Of a stretch of DNA of 12,385 nt, positions 7,201 to 12,385 are shown in pieces (positions within the stretch are counted from its first letter, which is position 1; each line of letters opens with the position of its first letter). Under the pieces are notes generated by a model. That model saw only the letters and a list, made by a program, of their open reading frames with translations. It had not been told where the DNA came from and did no database searches. This DNA is from Saprospiraceae bacterium (GTDB lineage: Bacteria > Bacteroidota > Bacteroidia > Chitinophagales > Saprospiraceae). Where the stretch lies: the NCBI GenBank assembly GCA_013002475.1, contig JABDJM010000108.1:1-12385 (forward strand), read 5' to 3'. A program made the position numbers and the translations under genes.

Positions 7201-9656
7201 TTGAAAACTGTCCTCAAAATATCGTCCTAATAGTTCCTGCAAGCCTGGAGACTTGTCCAGGGCAGGATTTAGAGCTATATGTTAATCCAAATGTTGATTC
7301 CACTTCTTTAGTTTATCAATGGCAATTCTTTGATCAAGGCCAGGGTACTTGGATTAACATCCCTGGCGCTACTGGATTAACATGGTTAATAACAAACATT
7401 CAAGAATCTGATACTGGCCAGTATCGATGTTTAGCTGCAGGAGAAATTATCGATTTAGATGATGTAGACTGTAGAGTAGAAAGTCAGGAATCAACTGTTG
7501 GTCTTACTGCGCCACCTCCAAATACCATCATCACAGAAATAATATGTCCAAAGGACTCAGTGCTTCTAAATGGCCAGGTTTATTCGCAAGAAGGTTCATT
7601 TTGGGATACCCTGTCAAATATGGCCGGGTGTGATAGTATCCTGCAAATCGAAATTAGTTTTTTACCTAATCCCCAAAGTACAGACACAATATATATATGT
7701 CAGGGTGATAGTGCCTTCATTTCTGGTGATTGGTATTCAGAAGATGTCACACTCACCGACACCATTATTAATCCAGGTGGCTGCGACAGTTTACATATCA
7801 CTTCATTAGTGGTTTCAACTGTCACCTTTTCCGAAAGAGAAGTACAAATGTGCTCAGGGGAAAGCATTCTTCTTGGAGGAATGTGGCAAACGGAAGCTGG
7901 CGAATACCTGGACACGATTCCAGGAACCACTGGTTGTGACACCATCATGACTACAACCCTCATTCTAGTTGATTACATATCTATATCCTTGGAAGAGAAC
8001 TTATGTGAGGGAGATACAATTTGGATGAATGGTATTGGCATCACAAATTCTACGACACTAATTGACACGATAGTAAATCTAACAGGCTGCGATACGATCA
8101 GAACTATTCAAATAAATCAATTACCTCACAGTTTCAGTCAGCAAAATTTTGAGATCTGCGAAGGTGATTCTTTGTACCTAGCTGGCAATTGGCAAACAGC
8201 GTCAGCAATTTATTATGATACGTTGATTAATCACTGGGGATGTGATAGTATGATAACCCTTGACCTAAGCGTTTTAAGCAATATTGAGATCCAACAAGAG
8301 ATTAATTTATGTGAAGGGGAAGAAATCATTATTGATGGCATTACAATTGGCCAACCTGGTAATTACACAGAGAACTATATTTCTTCCAATGGTTGTGATA
8401 GTCTAATTCATTTCACAGTAAATGTAAATCCAAACTCAGATAGTCTGATCTACCGGAATATTTGTCAAGGTGAAGAATTAATCTTCAATGGTTCATCCTA
8501 CACTTCGACTGGTACTTATAGCGCTGTTTTTCAAAATCAATACGGTTGCGATAGTTTGGTGACCCTTGACTTAGAAATTCAGGAAATGATTGAGGTGGAT
8601 ATGGAATATTTTCTATGCCCAGGAGACTCGATCTCAGTTGATGGATCTTACTACCACTCTGCTGAGGATTTTGAAATTATGGATGTAGCGGTTCAAGGGG
8701 GTTGCGATAGTTTGACAAAGGTTAGGATACAGGTGAGACCCATATTCCAGGATACGCTGAATTACGAAATCTGTGAAGGAGATTCAATCGAGATTTTAGG
8801 TTCTTTTTATAGTGAGGCCATGAGTATTATGGAGGAAAATCAAACGCAAGATGGTTGTGATTCCACGATCTTATATTTCCTTCAGGTTGTACCTCAAACA
8901 GATTTAGTTGTGGACGATGCCTTTATTTGCCAAGGTGATTCAGTAGAATTATTTGCAGAGGGGGCAGAGCTAGTCAATTGGAGCCCTGCTGATGGACTCA
9001 GTTGTATAGACTGTCCAAATCCTATGGCTTCGCCAGACCAAACTACCACTTATACCGTTAGTGCCGGATCCTGCTTAGGGACAACATCAGAAATGCAGGT
9101 AACTGTACATGTCGATCTAGCCCCGGAAATAACGGTAGATGCGGAGGCAAGCCTTGTGCCCGGAGATTCCCTTTGGTTAACGTATACTGTTTCGGATTCC
9201 TCTGCTCAAATAACTTGGGAAGGTCCTAATGGTCAAATTTTATGTCAAGACAGTTGTCAAAACCCATTGATGGTAAATCCAACATTGGAATCTATTTATA
9301 CCGTTAGAGCAATGAGTGCGGAAGGTTGTGTTGCAGAGGATCAAATATTAGTTAGAATGAAAACCGAATGCGACGACGCAGAATTTTTCTTTCCAAACTT
9401 TATTACCCCAAACAATGATGGAAAGAATGATGAGTTTGTCGTTCAATATGAAGCGGTCAAGAAGGTATCTCTATTAAGAATCTTTAACCGCTGGGGAGAG
9501 CTTGTCTTTGAAACAAAAGACATTGACAACGAACATTGGGACGGAACATTTAGAAGCAAACCAGTAAATGCGGGTGTGTTCGTGTTCTACCTTGATGGAT
9601 TTTGTTTAAATAATTTACCCTTCATCGAAAAAGGAAATATTACAGTTATAAGATAA
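1194..9656 (+). CDS. Giant T9SS-secreted HYR-like repeat protein with gliding-motility type B C-terminal domain
   Basis: The protein has 2820 residues (about 300 kDa) and no interruption. Residues 1-30 form a signal peptide (hydrophobic core TFIPLIVMMIVIC, likely cleavage after SVGQ). Residues 31 to about 410 form a domain I do not recognise, with a patch KNDLIDCYAHLRRDG and DDLWLYAGFSR. Two Ig/PKD-like modules follow (about 400-480 and 480-555, with YYSWITPDG and YQWTGPYNF). Residues 577-2005 are 17 HYR-like repeats. Residues 2006-2108 are Ig-like (YQWQ, SDTGQYRC). Residues 2114-2568 are nine CxGDS...GCDS repeats. Two Ig/PKD-like modules cover 2570-2726. Residues 2727-2820 are the gliding-motility-associated C-terminal domain, with FFFPNFITPNNDGKND, IFNRWGELVFE, WDGTFRSKPVNAGVF and the terminal NITVIR. 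That last domain is the type B signal for secretion through the outer membrane by T9SS. No catalytic motif is visible. The likely role is a long surface adhesin or gliding filament like SprB; ligand unknown. The start is set by the signal peptide; the upstream context is A-rich with no Shine-Dalgarno. Confidence 0.93.
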   Translation: MPFNPFFKIFTFIPLIVMMIVICPQDSVGQNINDGCNEGNFGIDADLYANSNSFGVEATSTNNSDDWFFNPSISNGLGIGVIDVEETDSIQASLQAGNNLALILGMSRPFNTIHQGKRLLDAIYGRDFFGGSQSTDFTAFTQASKNGEDPAIWDTGPMNVTPKNDLIDCYAHLRRDGIHGSDDLWLYAGFSRIANSGDSYLDVEFYAEDMYYTPGVGFTSAGEEEGHTAWLFDSSGNVRRPGDIVISVNYSTTKAPEIDLRIWTSRSDFENIPPATFSYGADFDGSSVNSTYGYAVISPPPNGTYACGLGNDDLSFGPPWGTLSSNGNFSFTYEKYQFAEIGINLNAFGIDPSLIINSGNIPPCSVPFSSLLFKARASKSFTSQLKDFSGPYPFDVPTTVPSLIAGDTLNCIENIVFLGPNELIADAYYSWITPDGNIISGSDSSHILIDQPGSYTLYASSAPGCLVDSSTFFVPEYTSQPNALVEADVVYDCNSMAHLTANPPGMTYQWTGPYNFTEEGEEIWVDHEGLYIVEVTDPASLCSSLDSIYVPGGPCLPIDYDLLPSDSNQVIFLDTIPPLVNWPEDLTLSCLDNIYDFELTGEAVIVGDNCFSNAPAPFFLDLTAGGTCGGSLTYNRIWYVQDNCGNLLYHTQQIQLLDTIPPTFITPPNITIDCDSDLGDLTTTGDAIGEFDACDQNIGEATFTDNVVFSPYCNNNFTIVRLWSLVDACGNEFSDTQIISSGDYAAPVFDSPADITISCEDNPQDLTITGEVENASDDCSGGPLSIEYQDIVSASISCQLNSSIQRTWTVTDDCGNSASAVQIISIIDSLPPTFDAPADLTVSCEVELNDLGSLGQPTNINDNCQTSQLSPSYQDSILSTGPCPTTKIVSRTWRLADLCGNMMEAIQIIEFEDLSVPSFTVPPDVTIGCDEDPSDLFLVGDVYDEFDSCHSTSIEASYSDSVNGAVPCNGSSIITRTWSVIDGCGNAAIGVQSITMEDITPPTFLASLESPFVSCDSLVPIPVIGVDIIIEDACDTTLSISYSETQTDVTCPNVYILRRVWTAIDDCGNLDSLVQELTIEDSSDPVILVFPPDVTITCDSLIPPNGAEVSDNCSSNIDVQTSDLVQPGTCDFAYKIIRTWSWVDDCGNTNSTSQEITVIDETYPIFAAPADTVLDCSANLADLDQTGNVVNEQDNCDSGSLDISYRDSLIAGFPCGGSQRVLRIWSVADTCGNESSQIQIIDLIDILGPEFTPPPDVTLDCSTDAVNTNVTGQVTVITDDCDFSPMYTEYQDSIISSGICLENYTIIRTWTLTDDCGNHSSADQTITIVDSGNPSFTPPADITVSCSENIDDLTFTGDVTDEGDGCQDIMGDATYQDSIVSVDPCGTNREILRTWELTDNCGNTFTANQSITIIDTIAPDILYPADITLDCEEDLNDLAIAGNITHLVDPCGSDSITISYQDNLIGGGSCQGNQIFERTWEVSDLCGNQSLGHQIITLQDVSGPSFDEPVDITLDCNMDYEDLNIAGQPNNVQDNCSSLLSLVTYQDSIITLGHCGSTFTVIRSWTATDDCGNETVQVQTIEVVDTLGPIFFAPPDLTISCDENLDDPALTGTVDSSLILSECSMNDLIIWYSDSLVVSSECPADREIFRTWMVRDDCGNESSLVQTIFMVDSIPPQIDYPVDITIDCSLDPEDLIVTGDPIILGDDCSPIEAEPSYSDSIVVGTDCDALETIFRTWLIVDECGNQSSGLQVITIQDLLPPVFFSPADTVLQCYQDPLDLTITGIASGPSDHCDSNLGVPVYQDSLVVSDSCSFNQAIYRTWSLSDNCGNLGEYLQIIYLVDSIGPSFQVPVDVTLSCEQDPNELNLVGAPINEESNCLSLSGQATFEDSLVVSDFCLGSIIYRTWTLSDDCGKDSSQVQVITVLENDGPELVSIPGDLTISCMSPIPIAEPIYLDGCSGPVSIIEQLDTLYSGCLNGFSVRRTWIATDSCSLRDTVEQIITVENCPQNIVLIVPASLETCPGQDLELYVNPNVDSTSLVYQWQFFDQGQGTWINIPGATGLTWLITNIQESDTGQYRCLAAGEIIDLDDVDCRVESQESTVGLTAPPPNTIITEIICPKDSVLLNGQVYSQEGSFWDTLSNMAGCDSILQIEISFLPNPQSTDTIYICQGDSAFISGDWYSEDVTLTDTIINPGGCDSLHITSLVVSTVTFSEREVQMCSGESILLGGMWQTEAGEYLDTIPGTTGCDTIMTTTLILVDYISISLEENLCEGDTIWMNGIGITNSTTLIDTIVNLTGCDTIRTIQINQLPHSFSQQNFEICEGDSLYLAGNWQTASAIYYDTLINHWGCDSMITLDLSVLSNIEIQQEINLCEGEEIIIDGITIGQPGNYTENYISSNGCDSLIHFTVNVNPNSDSLIYRNICQGEELIFNGSSYTSTGTYSAVFQNQYGCDSLVTLDLEIQEMIEVDMEYFLCPGDSISVDGSYYHSAEDFEIMDVAVQGGCDSLTKVRIQVRPIFQDTLNYEICEGDSIEILGSFYSEAMSIMEENQTQDGCDSTILYFLQVVPQTDLVVDDAFICQGDSVELFAEGAELVNWSPADGLSCIDCPNPMASPDQTTTYTVSAGSCLGTTSEMQVTVHVDLAPEITVDAEASLVPGDSLWLTYTVSDSSAQITWEGPNGQILCQDSCQNPLMVNPTLESIYTVRAMSAEGCVAEDQILVRMKTECDDAEFFFPNFITPNNDGKNDEFVVQYEAVKKVSLLRIFNRWGELVFETKDIDNEHWDGTFRSKPVNAGVFVFYLDGFCLNNLPFIEKGNITVIR
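2922..7208 (+). repeat. 17 tandem HYR-like four-cysteine domains (protein-level repeat, period 85 residues)
   Basis: Each unit reads roughly PxFxxPxDITxxC, DLxxTG, DxC, YxDS, C, RTWxxxDxCGN, QxIxxxD. Codons for the first cysteine lie at 2961, 3213, 3468, 3723, 3978, 4236, 4485, 4719, 4974, 5229, 5484, 5739, 5994, 6255, 6510, 6765 and 7020. Eleven of the 16 intervals are exactly 255 bases; the others are 252, 258, 249, 234 and 261. All 17 units keep all four cysteines, which predicts two disulfides per unit. Unit 7 and unit 17 are short and lack the DLxxTG segment; unit 17 also has lost the CGN motif. The fold is expected to be Ig-like beta-sandwich beads, as in HYR domains, giving a stiff stalk. 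Repeats differ clearly in DNA sequence, so they are old duplications. Confidence 0.9.
7533..8895 (+). repeat. Nine tandem two-cysteine CxGDS...GCDS repeats (protein-level, period 51-52 residues)
   Basis: Each unit reads about (I/L)CxGDSxxxxG, then a middle strand often ending in DT, then GCDSxxxxxLxV. First-cysteine codons are at 7545, 7698, 7851, 8004, 8157, 8310, 8463, 8616 and 8772, and a related ICQGDS at 8928 opens the following, different module. The first seven intervals are exactly 153 bases and the last two are 156. Each unit has two cysteines, one near the start and one in GCDS, so one disulfide within or between neighbouring units is plausible. Such repeats are common in large Bacteroidota surface proteins next to the type B sorting domain; their binding function is not known to me. 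Confidence 0.88.
9369..9653 (+). other. T9SS type B sorting (gliding-motility-associated) C-terminal domain
   Basis: These bases encode the last 95 residues of the giant protein. Landmarks are FFFPNFITPNNDGKND at the start, then VSLLRIFNRWGELVFE, HWDGTFRSKPVNAGVFVFY and a final basic NITVIR. They follow the order seen in the CHU_C/TIGR04131 family, the type B signal recognised by T9SS. Known type B cargos need a PorP/SprF-family partner, and such a gene is next downstream. No type A (KxxR-ending) signal is present. Confidence 0.92.
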
Positions 9657-9695
9657 TACTTAGGACAATGGCCCTCCGAAAAAACAAAACTTACC

Positions 9696-10748
9696 ATGAG
9701 AAGAAACCATTTACTAACCGGCCTATTCCTATTAGTTGCCTATGGCTTAAGTAGCCAGGATATTCACTTCTCCCACATTCATGCCTCGCCAGTTCATTTA
9801 AACCCGGCAATGACCGGAGTTTTTGATAAGGGCGAAATTCGACTGATTGGTAATTCCCGGTTGCAATGGGAAACCTTTACAAAAGGTTATAAAACCCTTG
9901 CCGCCGGTGTCGATGCCAAAATTTTCTCTTTGAATTCTACAAGTACGCTTAGTGGAGGGATTCAGGTTTATGCCGATCGGGCTGGAGACCTGAACTTTTC
10001 TACCAATCGTGTGGATTTGAACTTAGCAGTTCAAAAAACTTTTGACAGGCAGAGTCGAAATATGATCTCTCTTGGATTTCAAGGGGGATATATTAATCAC
10101 AGCATTGATTATTCAAAAATGATTGGTTATGAACAAGAAGACGAACTTTTGAACTTTGCTCCCAAGTCTCTAAACACCTGGGATCTGGGCCTTGGAATGA
10201 GTTGGTTTCACAGAGTTGATCGTCGGGATTATTTTTATTTAGGTGGATCGGCATTTCACCTTAATAATCCTACGATTAGTTTCTTTGGGGAAATGGATAG
10301 CAATGGCAGAGACTCAGATATGGAGATGGGGAAAGTGTTATATAGGAAGATAGTGCTTCATGGCGGAGGAAAATTTAAACTAAGTAAAAATCTTTCTTCC
10401 TTGCCAAGTTTTATTTTCATGGACCAGGGACCACACAGAGAGGTTAAGGTGGGTTCATTTTTCAAATATCGAAACAGCCGATCCCAAAAACGAAAGGATT
10501 ATGCGGTATATCTGGGGGCATGGCTTCGCTGGTATGCGGAAATGGATATGTGGGGCACTGATGCTGTAAATCTTTCGGTTCGCTTAGATCATGGAACCTC
10601 AATTTTCACCTTTTCTTTTGATGTGAATATTTCAAAACTGACGCAGGCAAGCCATGGCTTAGGCGGACCTGAATTTTCAATTATTAAAGTACTGGAGTGG
10701 GACAAGCCAAAGCCTAAGCGATCCAAAGTCAAGTGTCCAGCCATATAA
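9696..10748 (+). CDS. PorP/SprF-family type IX secretion outer-membrane protein, partner of the giant protein
   Basis: This 350-residue protein has a signal peptide (hydrophobic core LLTGLFLLVAYGL, probable cleavage at SSQ-D) followed by DIHFSHIHASPVHLNPAMTG, the hallmark N-terminus of the PorP/SprF family. Alternating beta-strand-like segments follow (SGGIQVYADRAGDL, LGFQGGYINHSIDY, YLGGSAFHLNNPTISFF), consistent with an outer-membrane barrel, and it ends in VKCPAI, close to the CPRF-type end common in the family. The length fits (usually about 300-350). It begins 39 bases after the giant gene with no terminator between them, so the two are probably co-transcribed. In F. johnsoniae SprF is required for secretion of the adhesin SprB, and the same role for the protein next door is inferred here. 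I leave the symbol empty because these genomes carry many paralogues. The ATG is preceded by an A-rich stretch. Confidence 0.9.
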   Translation: MRRNHLLTGLFLLVAYGLSSQDIHFSHIHASPVHLNPAMTGVFDKGEIRLIGNSRLQWETFTKGYKTLAAGVDAKIFSLNSTSTLSGGIQVYADRAGDLNFSTNRVDLNLAVQKTFDRQSRNMISLGFQGGYINHSIDYSKMIGYEQEDELLNFAPKSLNTWDLGLGMSWFHRVDRRDYFYLGGSAFHLNNPTISFFGEMDSNGRDSDMEMGKVLYRKIVLHGGGKFKLSKNLSSLPSFIFMDQGPHREVKVGSFFKYRNSRSQKRKDYAVYLGAWLRWYAEMDMWGTDAVNLSVRLDHGTSIFTFSFDVNISKLTQASHGLGGPEFSIIKVLEWDKPKPKRSKVKCPAI

Positions 10749-10782
10749 AAAAAAGGGGGCCGAAATTCGGCCCCCTTTTTTT
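10747..10782. terminator. Bidirectional intrinsic terminator between convergent genes
   Basis: A perfect inverted repeat has arms GGGGGCCGAA (10755-10764) and TTCGGCCCCC (10766-10775). It is flanked by eight A's on the left (10747-10754) and seven T's on the right (10776-10782). The symmetry makes it an efficient hairpin-plus-T-tract terminator in both directions. The stop codon of the SprF-like gene (10746-10748) and that of the minus-strand gene (10781-10783) are both built into its A and T tails. Confidence 0.95.
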
Positions 10783-11566
10783 ATTGCTGGGAAATCTTTT
10801 TCTTCCCTTTTTGAATCTTTTCCTCAAGATCCTTGGTTTTTTCTTCAGCCACTTCGATAGATTTTTTCTTTCGAGAATAATCTTCGTCACTTATCTTTTT
10901 CTCCTTCTTGTCCTTATCCAACTTATCCTTAGCCTTCTTAATTTTCTCTTTGGCCATTTTTACTTTTTCATTCCCTGAAACCACTCGTTCCGCAACCTCT
11001 TTCTTCTTTTCAACATTGCGAGCTCTAGCTTCAACAGCTCTGGCCTGACCAAAATCACGACCTTTTAATTCTCCCTTATTTTTTCCGTAAGCATTGCCCT
11101 TATTTTCTTTCATCTTATCCTTTGCCCCCTTCTCCTTACCTTTACCTTTAGCCATTCCTCCCTTTCCAGATTCGTCAGAATCATCATCCTCGTGCATTTC
11201 ATCATCATTATCGTCTTCATCGTAGTCCTCATCCATATCGTCATCATCAGATCCTTTATCAGGCTTTTCCTTTCCTTTTCCCATGCCTTGAACCTTTGCC
11301 TTATCTTTTCCTTTACCAATTGCATCCTCTATTTCATCGCTGTCTGATTCGCCATCATCAACATCTACATCAGCATCTTCATAGCGATCCTTTACTTTGC
11401 CCAAATCTTTTCCTTTTGCTTTGACCTTATCCTTTCCCTTCTTCATCTCTGATTTGGCTTTCTTCGATTTTTGTTTTCCTTGTTGTGCAAATCCATCAAT
11501 AGGGATAAACAGCGCCAATGCAAATAATAGCAAGGCTCCTAAGAAAAATTTTGTCTTTACGTTCAT
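10781..11566 (-). CDS. Secreted Lys/Asp-rich charge-block protein, unknown function
   Basis: I do not recognise a named family. The 261-residue product has a signal peptide (core FFLGALLLFALALFIP, likely cleavage after GFA at residue 27). The rest is extremely charged and arranged in blocks: Lys-rich 31-59, Asp/Glu-rich 60-82, Lys/Gly-rich 85-104, very acidic 107-132, Lys/Gly-rich 135-170. A predicted long helix with coiled-coil character covers about 175-258 (AKEKIKKAKDKLDKDKKEKK, then IEVAEEKTKDLEEKI). The patch AYGKNKGELKGRDFGQARA at 159-177 is the least repetitive part and may be the conserved core. It is translated 18 bases after the small lipoprotein gene and probably shares its transcript. 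Location is periplasm or outside; with Asp clusters, divalent cation binding is possible but unproven. There is no type A or type B T9SS domain. The ATG follows an A/T-rich context without Shine-Dalgarno. Confidence 0.75.
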   Translation of the reverse strand: MNVKTKFFLGALLLFALALFIPIDGFAQQGKQKSKKAKSEMKKGKDKVKAKGKDLGKVKDRYEDADVDVDDGESDSDEIEDAIGKGKDKAKVQGMGKGKEKPDKGSDDDDMDEDYDEDDNDDEMHEDDDSDESGKGGMAKGKGKEKGAKDKMKENKGNAYGKNKGELKGRDFGQARAVEARARNVEKKKEVAERVVSGNEKVKMAKEKIKKAKDKLDKDKKEKKISDEDYSRKKKSIEVAEEKTKDLEEKIQKGKKKISQQ

Positions 11567-11584
11567 TTTAAAATAATTAGGTTT

Positions 11585-11782
11585 TTAAATATCCAAATCC
11601 TTTAAGGCCTCCTCTAAGGCTTTTGCAGAGGATTCAATTTCATTCTTAGTGGCATCCAGTTCAACAGCAGCAGAATCGAGTTGTTCTATTTCTGCTTTTT
11701 CTTCCGGACTTACCTGATTAGCCTTTTGGGAACATGCGGCAAGAAAAAATGCCACACTTAGAACACAAATAACGTACCGCAT
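11585..11782 (-). CDS. Small coiled-coil lipoprotein
   Basis: The 65-residue product starts with a lipoprotein signal peptide, MRYVICVLSVAFFLAAC, with lipobox LAAC and the lipidated cysteine at residue 17. The mature 49 residues are acidic and almost fully helical. Positions 35, 42, 49, 56 and 63 are L, L, I, L, L and positions 32, 39, 46, 53 and 60 are I, A, K, A, L, which is an unbroken five-heptad coiled coil. In size and design it resembles Braun-type lipoproteins, but it ends in DLDI and has no C-terminal lysine, so covalent attachment to peptidoglycan as in Lpp is not supported. It is the first gene of a probable two-gene unit with the charge-block protein, 18 bases downstream. It could be a membrane-anchored oligomer that holds that partner through the helical tail; this is inference. 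Confidence 0.75.
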   Translation of the reverse strand: MRYVICVLSVAFFLAACSQKANQVSPEEKAEIEQLDSAAVELDATKNEIESSAKALEEALKDLDI

Positions 11783-11853
11783 AGTATCTAACTTTTAATC
11801 AAAAAAAATAACGAGGGAATTGATATTAAAAATAGGAATAATTTGTAACTCCT
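11783..11853 (-). other. Short intergenic region upstream of the lipoprotein unit
   Basis: These 71 bases are very AT-rich. Read on the minus strand they contain TATTTTTTTTG about 15-25 bases before the lipoprotein ATG, a loose resemblance to a TAnnTTTG element but without a convincing upstream TTTG. I see no terminator after the ABC ATPase gene, so read-through from it into the lipoprotein unit is possible. Confidence 0.3.
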
Positions 11854-12385
11854 TTATTCCATTTCGGCAACCTTCACCATGCGGTCTTCCACTTCGTGAA
11901 CTAACTCTACAAAATGCGGGTCTCGTTTTGTTGCCCGGGTTCTGCCGAAAGGTAGATCCACATGAATGTGTTCCACAAATTTGGACGGGGCTGACTTCAT
12001 TATATATATGTCGTCACCTAAAAAGACTGCTTCAGAAATATCATGAGTTACGAAGACAATGGTCGGGTGAAACTTGCCCCAAATATCCAGGAGCAGATCT
12101 TGCATCTGCATTCTGGTCTTTATGTCCAGAGCTCCAAAGGGCTCGTCCATGAGGAGGATCTCATTATTAGCAATCAGAGATCTGGCAATGGCCACGCGTT
12201 GCAGCTGCCCGCCTGAAAGGCTTGGGTACTGTGCATATTTATGTTCATGGCCCTTTAGCCCGACCAGCTCGATAAGCTCCATGGCCTTGGCATCACGCTC
12301 TTTTTTTCCTACGCCCTGATAACGCAAAGCAAGTCCCACATTGTCCAGCACCGTCATCCATGGCAAGGATGAATATTGCTGGAAC
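11854..12385 (-). CDS. NitT/TauT-type ABC transporter ATP-binding protein, partial (N-terminus off the right edge)
   Basis: The frame is open to the edge and gives 176 residues; homologues are about 250-270, so about 80-90 residues including Walker A are outside the window. Visible motifs in order are the Q-loop VFQQYSSLPWMTVLDNV at the edge, the signature LSGGQLQRVAIARSL, Walker B ILLMDEPFGALD with its D-loop, and the switch histidine in VFVTHDISEAV. The Q-loop text with LPWMTVLDNV is typical of the nitrate/sulfonate/taurine (SsuB/TauB/NrtD) group, which couples ATP hydrolysis to solute import with a permease and a binding protein. Neither is in the window; they would be expected upstream, beyond the right edge. 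The substrate cannot be told from the ATPase. The C-terminal end (FVEHIHVDLPFGRTRATKRD) is the usual short tail of the group. A TTG start at 12366 would delete the Q-loop, so the gene clearly continues. Confidence 0.93.
   Translation of the reverse strand, partial: FQQYSSLPWMTVLDNVGLALRYQGVGKKERDAKAMELIELVGLKGHEHKYAQYPSLSGGQLQRVAIARSLIANNEILLMDEPFGALDIKTRMQMQDLLLDIWGKFHPTIVFVTHDISEAVFLGDDIYIMKSAPSKFVEHIHVDLPFGRTRATKRDPHFVELVHEVEDRMVKVAEME

Noticed and set aside
2922..8895. Regularly spaced repeats that might suggest a CRISPR array or DNA satellite
   Set aside because: The repetition is at protein level in one open frame, units are 255 or 153 bases and differ widely in DNA sequence; there are no identical direct repeats with unique spacers.
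2922..8895. The two repeat periods, 85 and 51 residues, are both multiples of 17
   Set aside because: The two modules share no sequence pattern and no 17-residue subrepeat is visible within either; I regard it as coincidence.
9657..9695. Possible terminator or promoter between the giant gene and the SprF-like gene
   Set aside because: The 39 bases contain no stem of useful length and no TAnnTTTG match; co-transcription is the simpler explanation.
10733..10978. Plus-strand open frame of 81 codons rich in Phe and Leu
   Set aside because: It runs through the terminator and is the antisense image of Lys/Glu-rich codons; the apparent membrane character is an artefact of the complementary strand.
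11110..11325. Alternative minus-strand frame of 71 codons within the charge-block gene
   Set aside because: It is a shifted reading of the Asp/Lys-rich coding sequence; it has no signal peptide and no start context.
11825..11853. Weak inverted repeat AGGA...TCCT after the ABC ATPase stop as a terminator
   Set aside because: Only four base pairs with a long loop and an interrupted T tract; not enough for an intrinsic terminator.
11820..12152. Plus-strand open frame of 110 codons
   Set aside because: It lies antisense to the ABC ATPase gene, whose motifs are unmistakable; the product looks random and Pro/Arg/Leu-rich.

Overview
The window reads as chromosomal DNA of a member of the Bacteroidota, probably a Saprospiria-like or other gliding/T9SS-bearing lineage. 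The support is a giant secreted protein ending in a type B (gliding-motility-associated) type IX secretion signal, a PorP/SprF-family outer-membrane partner directly behind it, A-rich start-codon contexts without clear Shine-Dalgarno sequences, and a candidate promoter of the Bacteroidota TTTG / TAnnTTTG type. The lineage below phylum level is an inference.

Layout, left to right. (1) Bases 1-887, + strand: the 3' two-thirds of a creD-like inner-membrane protein gene, cut by the left edge. (2) Bases 888-1193: a 306-base gene-free stretch holding a 14-bp perfect palindrome, a candidate promoter, an 11-bp imperfect hairpin, and a second nested inverted repeat whose 3' arm contains the start codon of the next gene. 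(3) Bases 1194-9656, + strand: one uninterrupted 2820-residue secreted adhesin-like protein. It has a signal peptide, an unrecognised N-terminal domain, two Ig/PKD-like modules, 17 tandem HYR-like four-cysteine repeats of about 85 residues, an Ig-like divider, nine tandem two-cysteine repeats of 51-52 residues, two more Ig/PKD-like modules, and the T9SS type B C-terminal domain. (4) Bases 9696-10748, + strand: a PorP/SprF-family protein, 39 bases downstream and probably co-transcribed. (5) Bases 10755-10775: a strong hairpin terminator shared with the convergent minus-strand genes. (6) Bases 10781-11782, minus strand: a two-gene unit of a small coiled-coil lipoprotein followed by a secreted protein with alternating Lys-rich and Asp/Glu-rich blocks. 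(7) Bases 11854-12385, minus strand: the C-terminal two-thirds of a NitT/TauT-type ABC transporter ATPase, cut by the right edge.

How the genes may work together. The giant protein and the SprF-like protein look like a cargo-plus-partner pair, as in SprB/SprF of Flavobacterium johnsoniae: the cargo crosses the inner membrane by Sec and the outer membrane by T9SS, and the SprF-like protein helps its secretion or surface attachment. The lipoprotein and the charge-block protein are both exported and form a separate cell-envelope unit of unknown role. The least explained parts of the window are the structured leader over the giant gene's start codon, the strict register of the two repeat arrays, and the charge-block protein.
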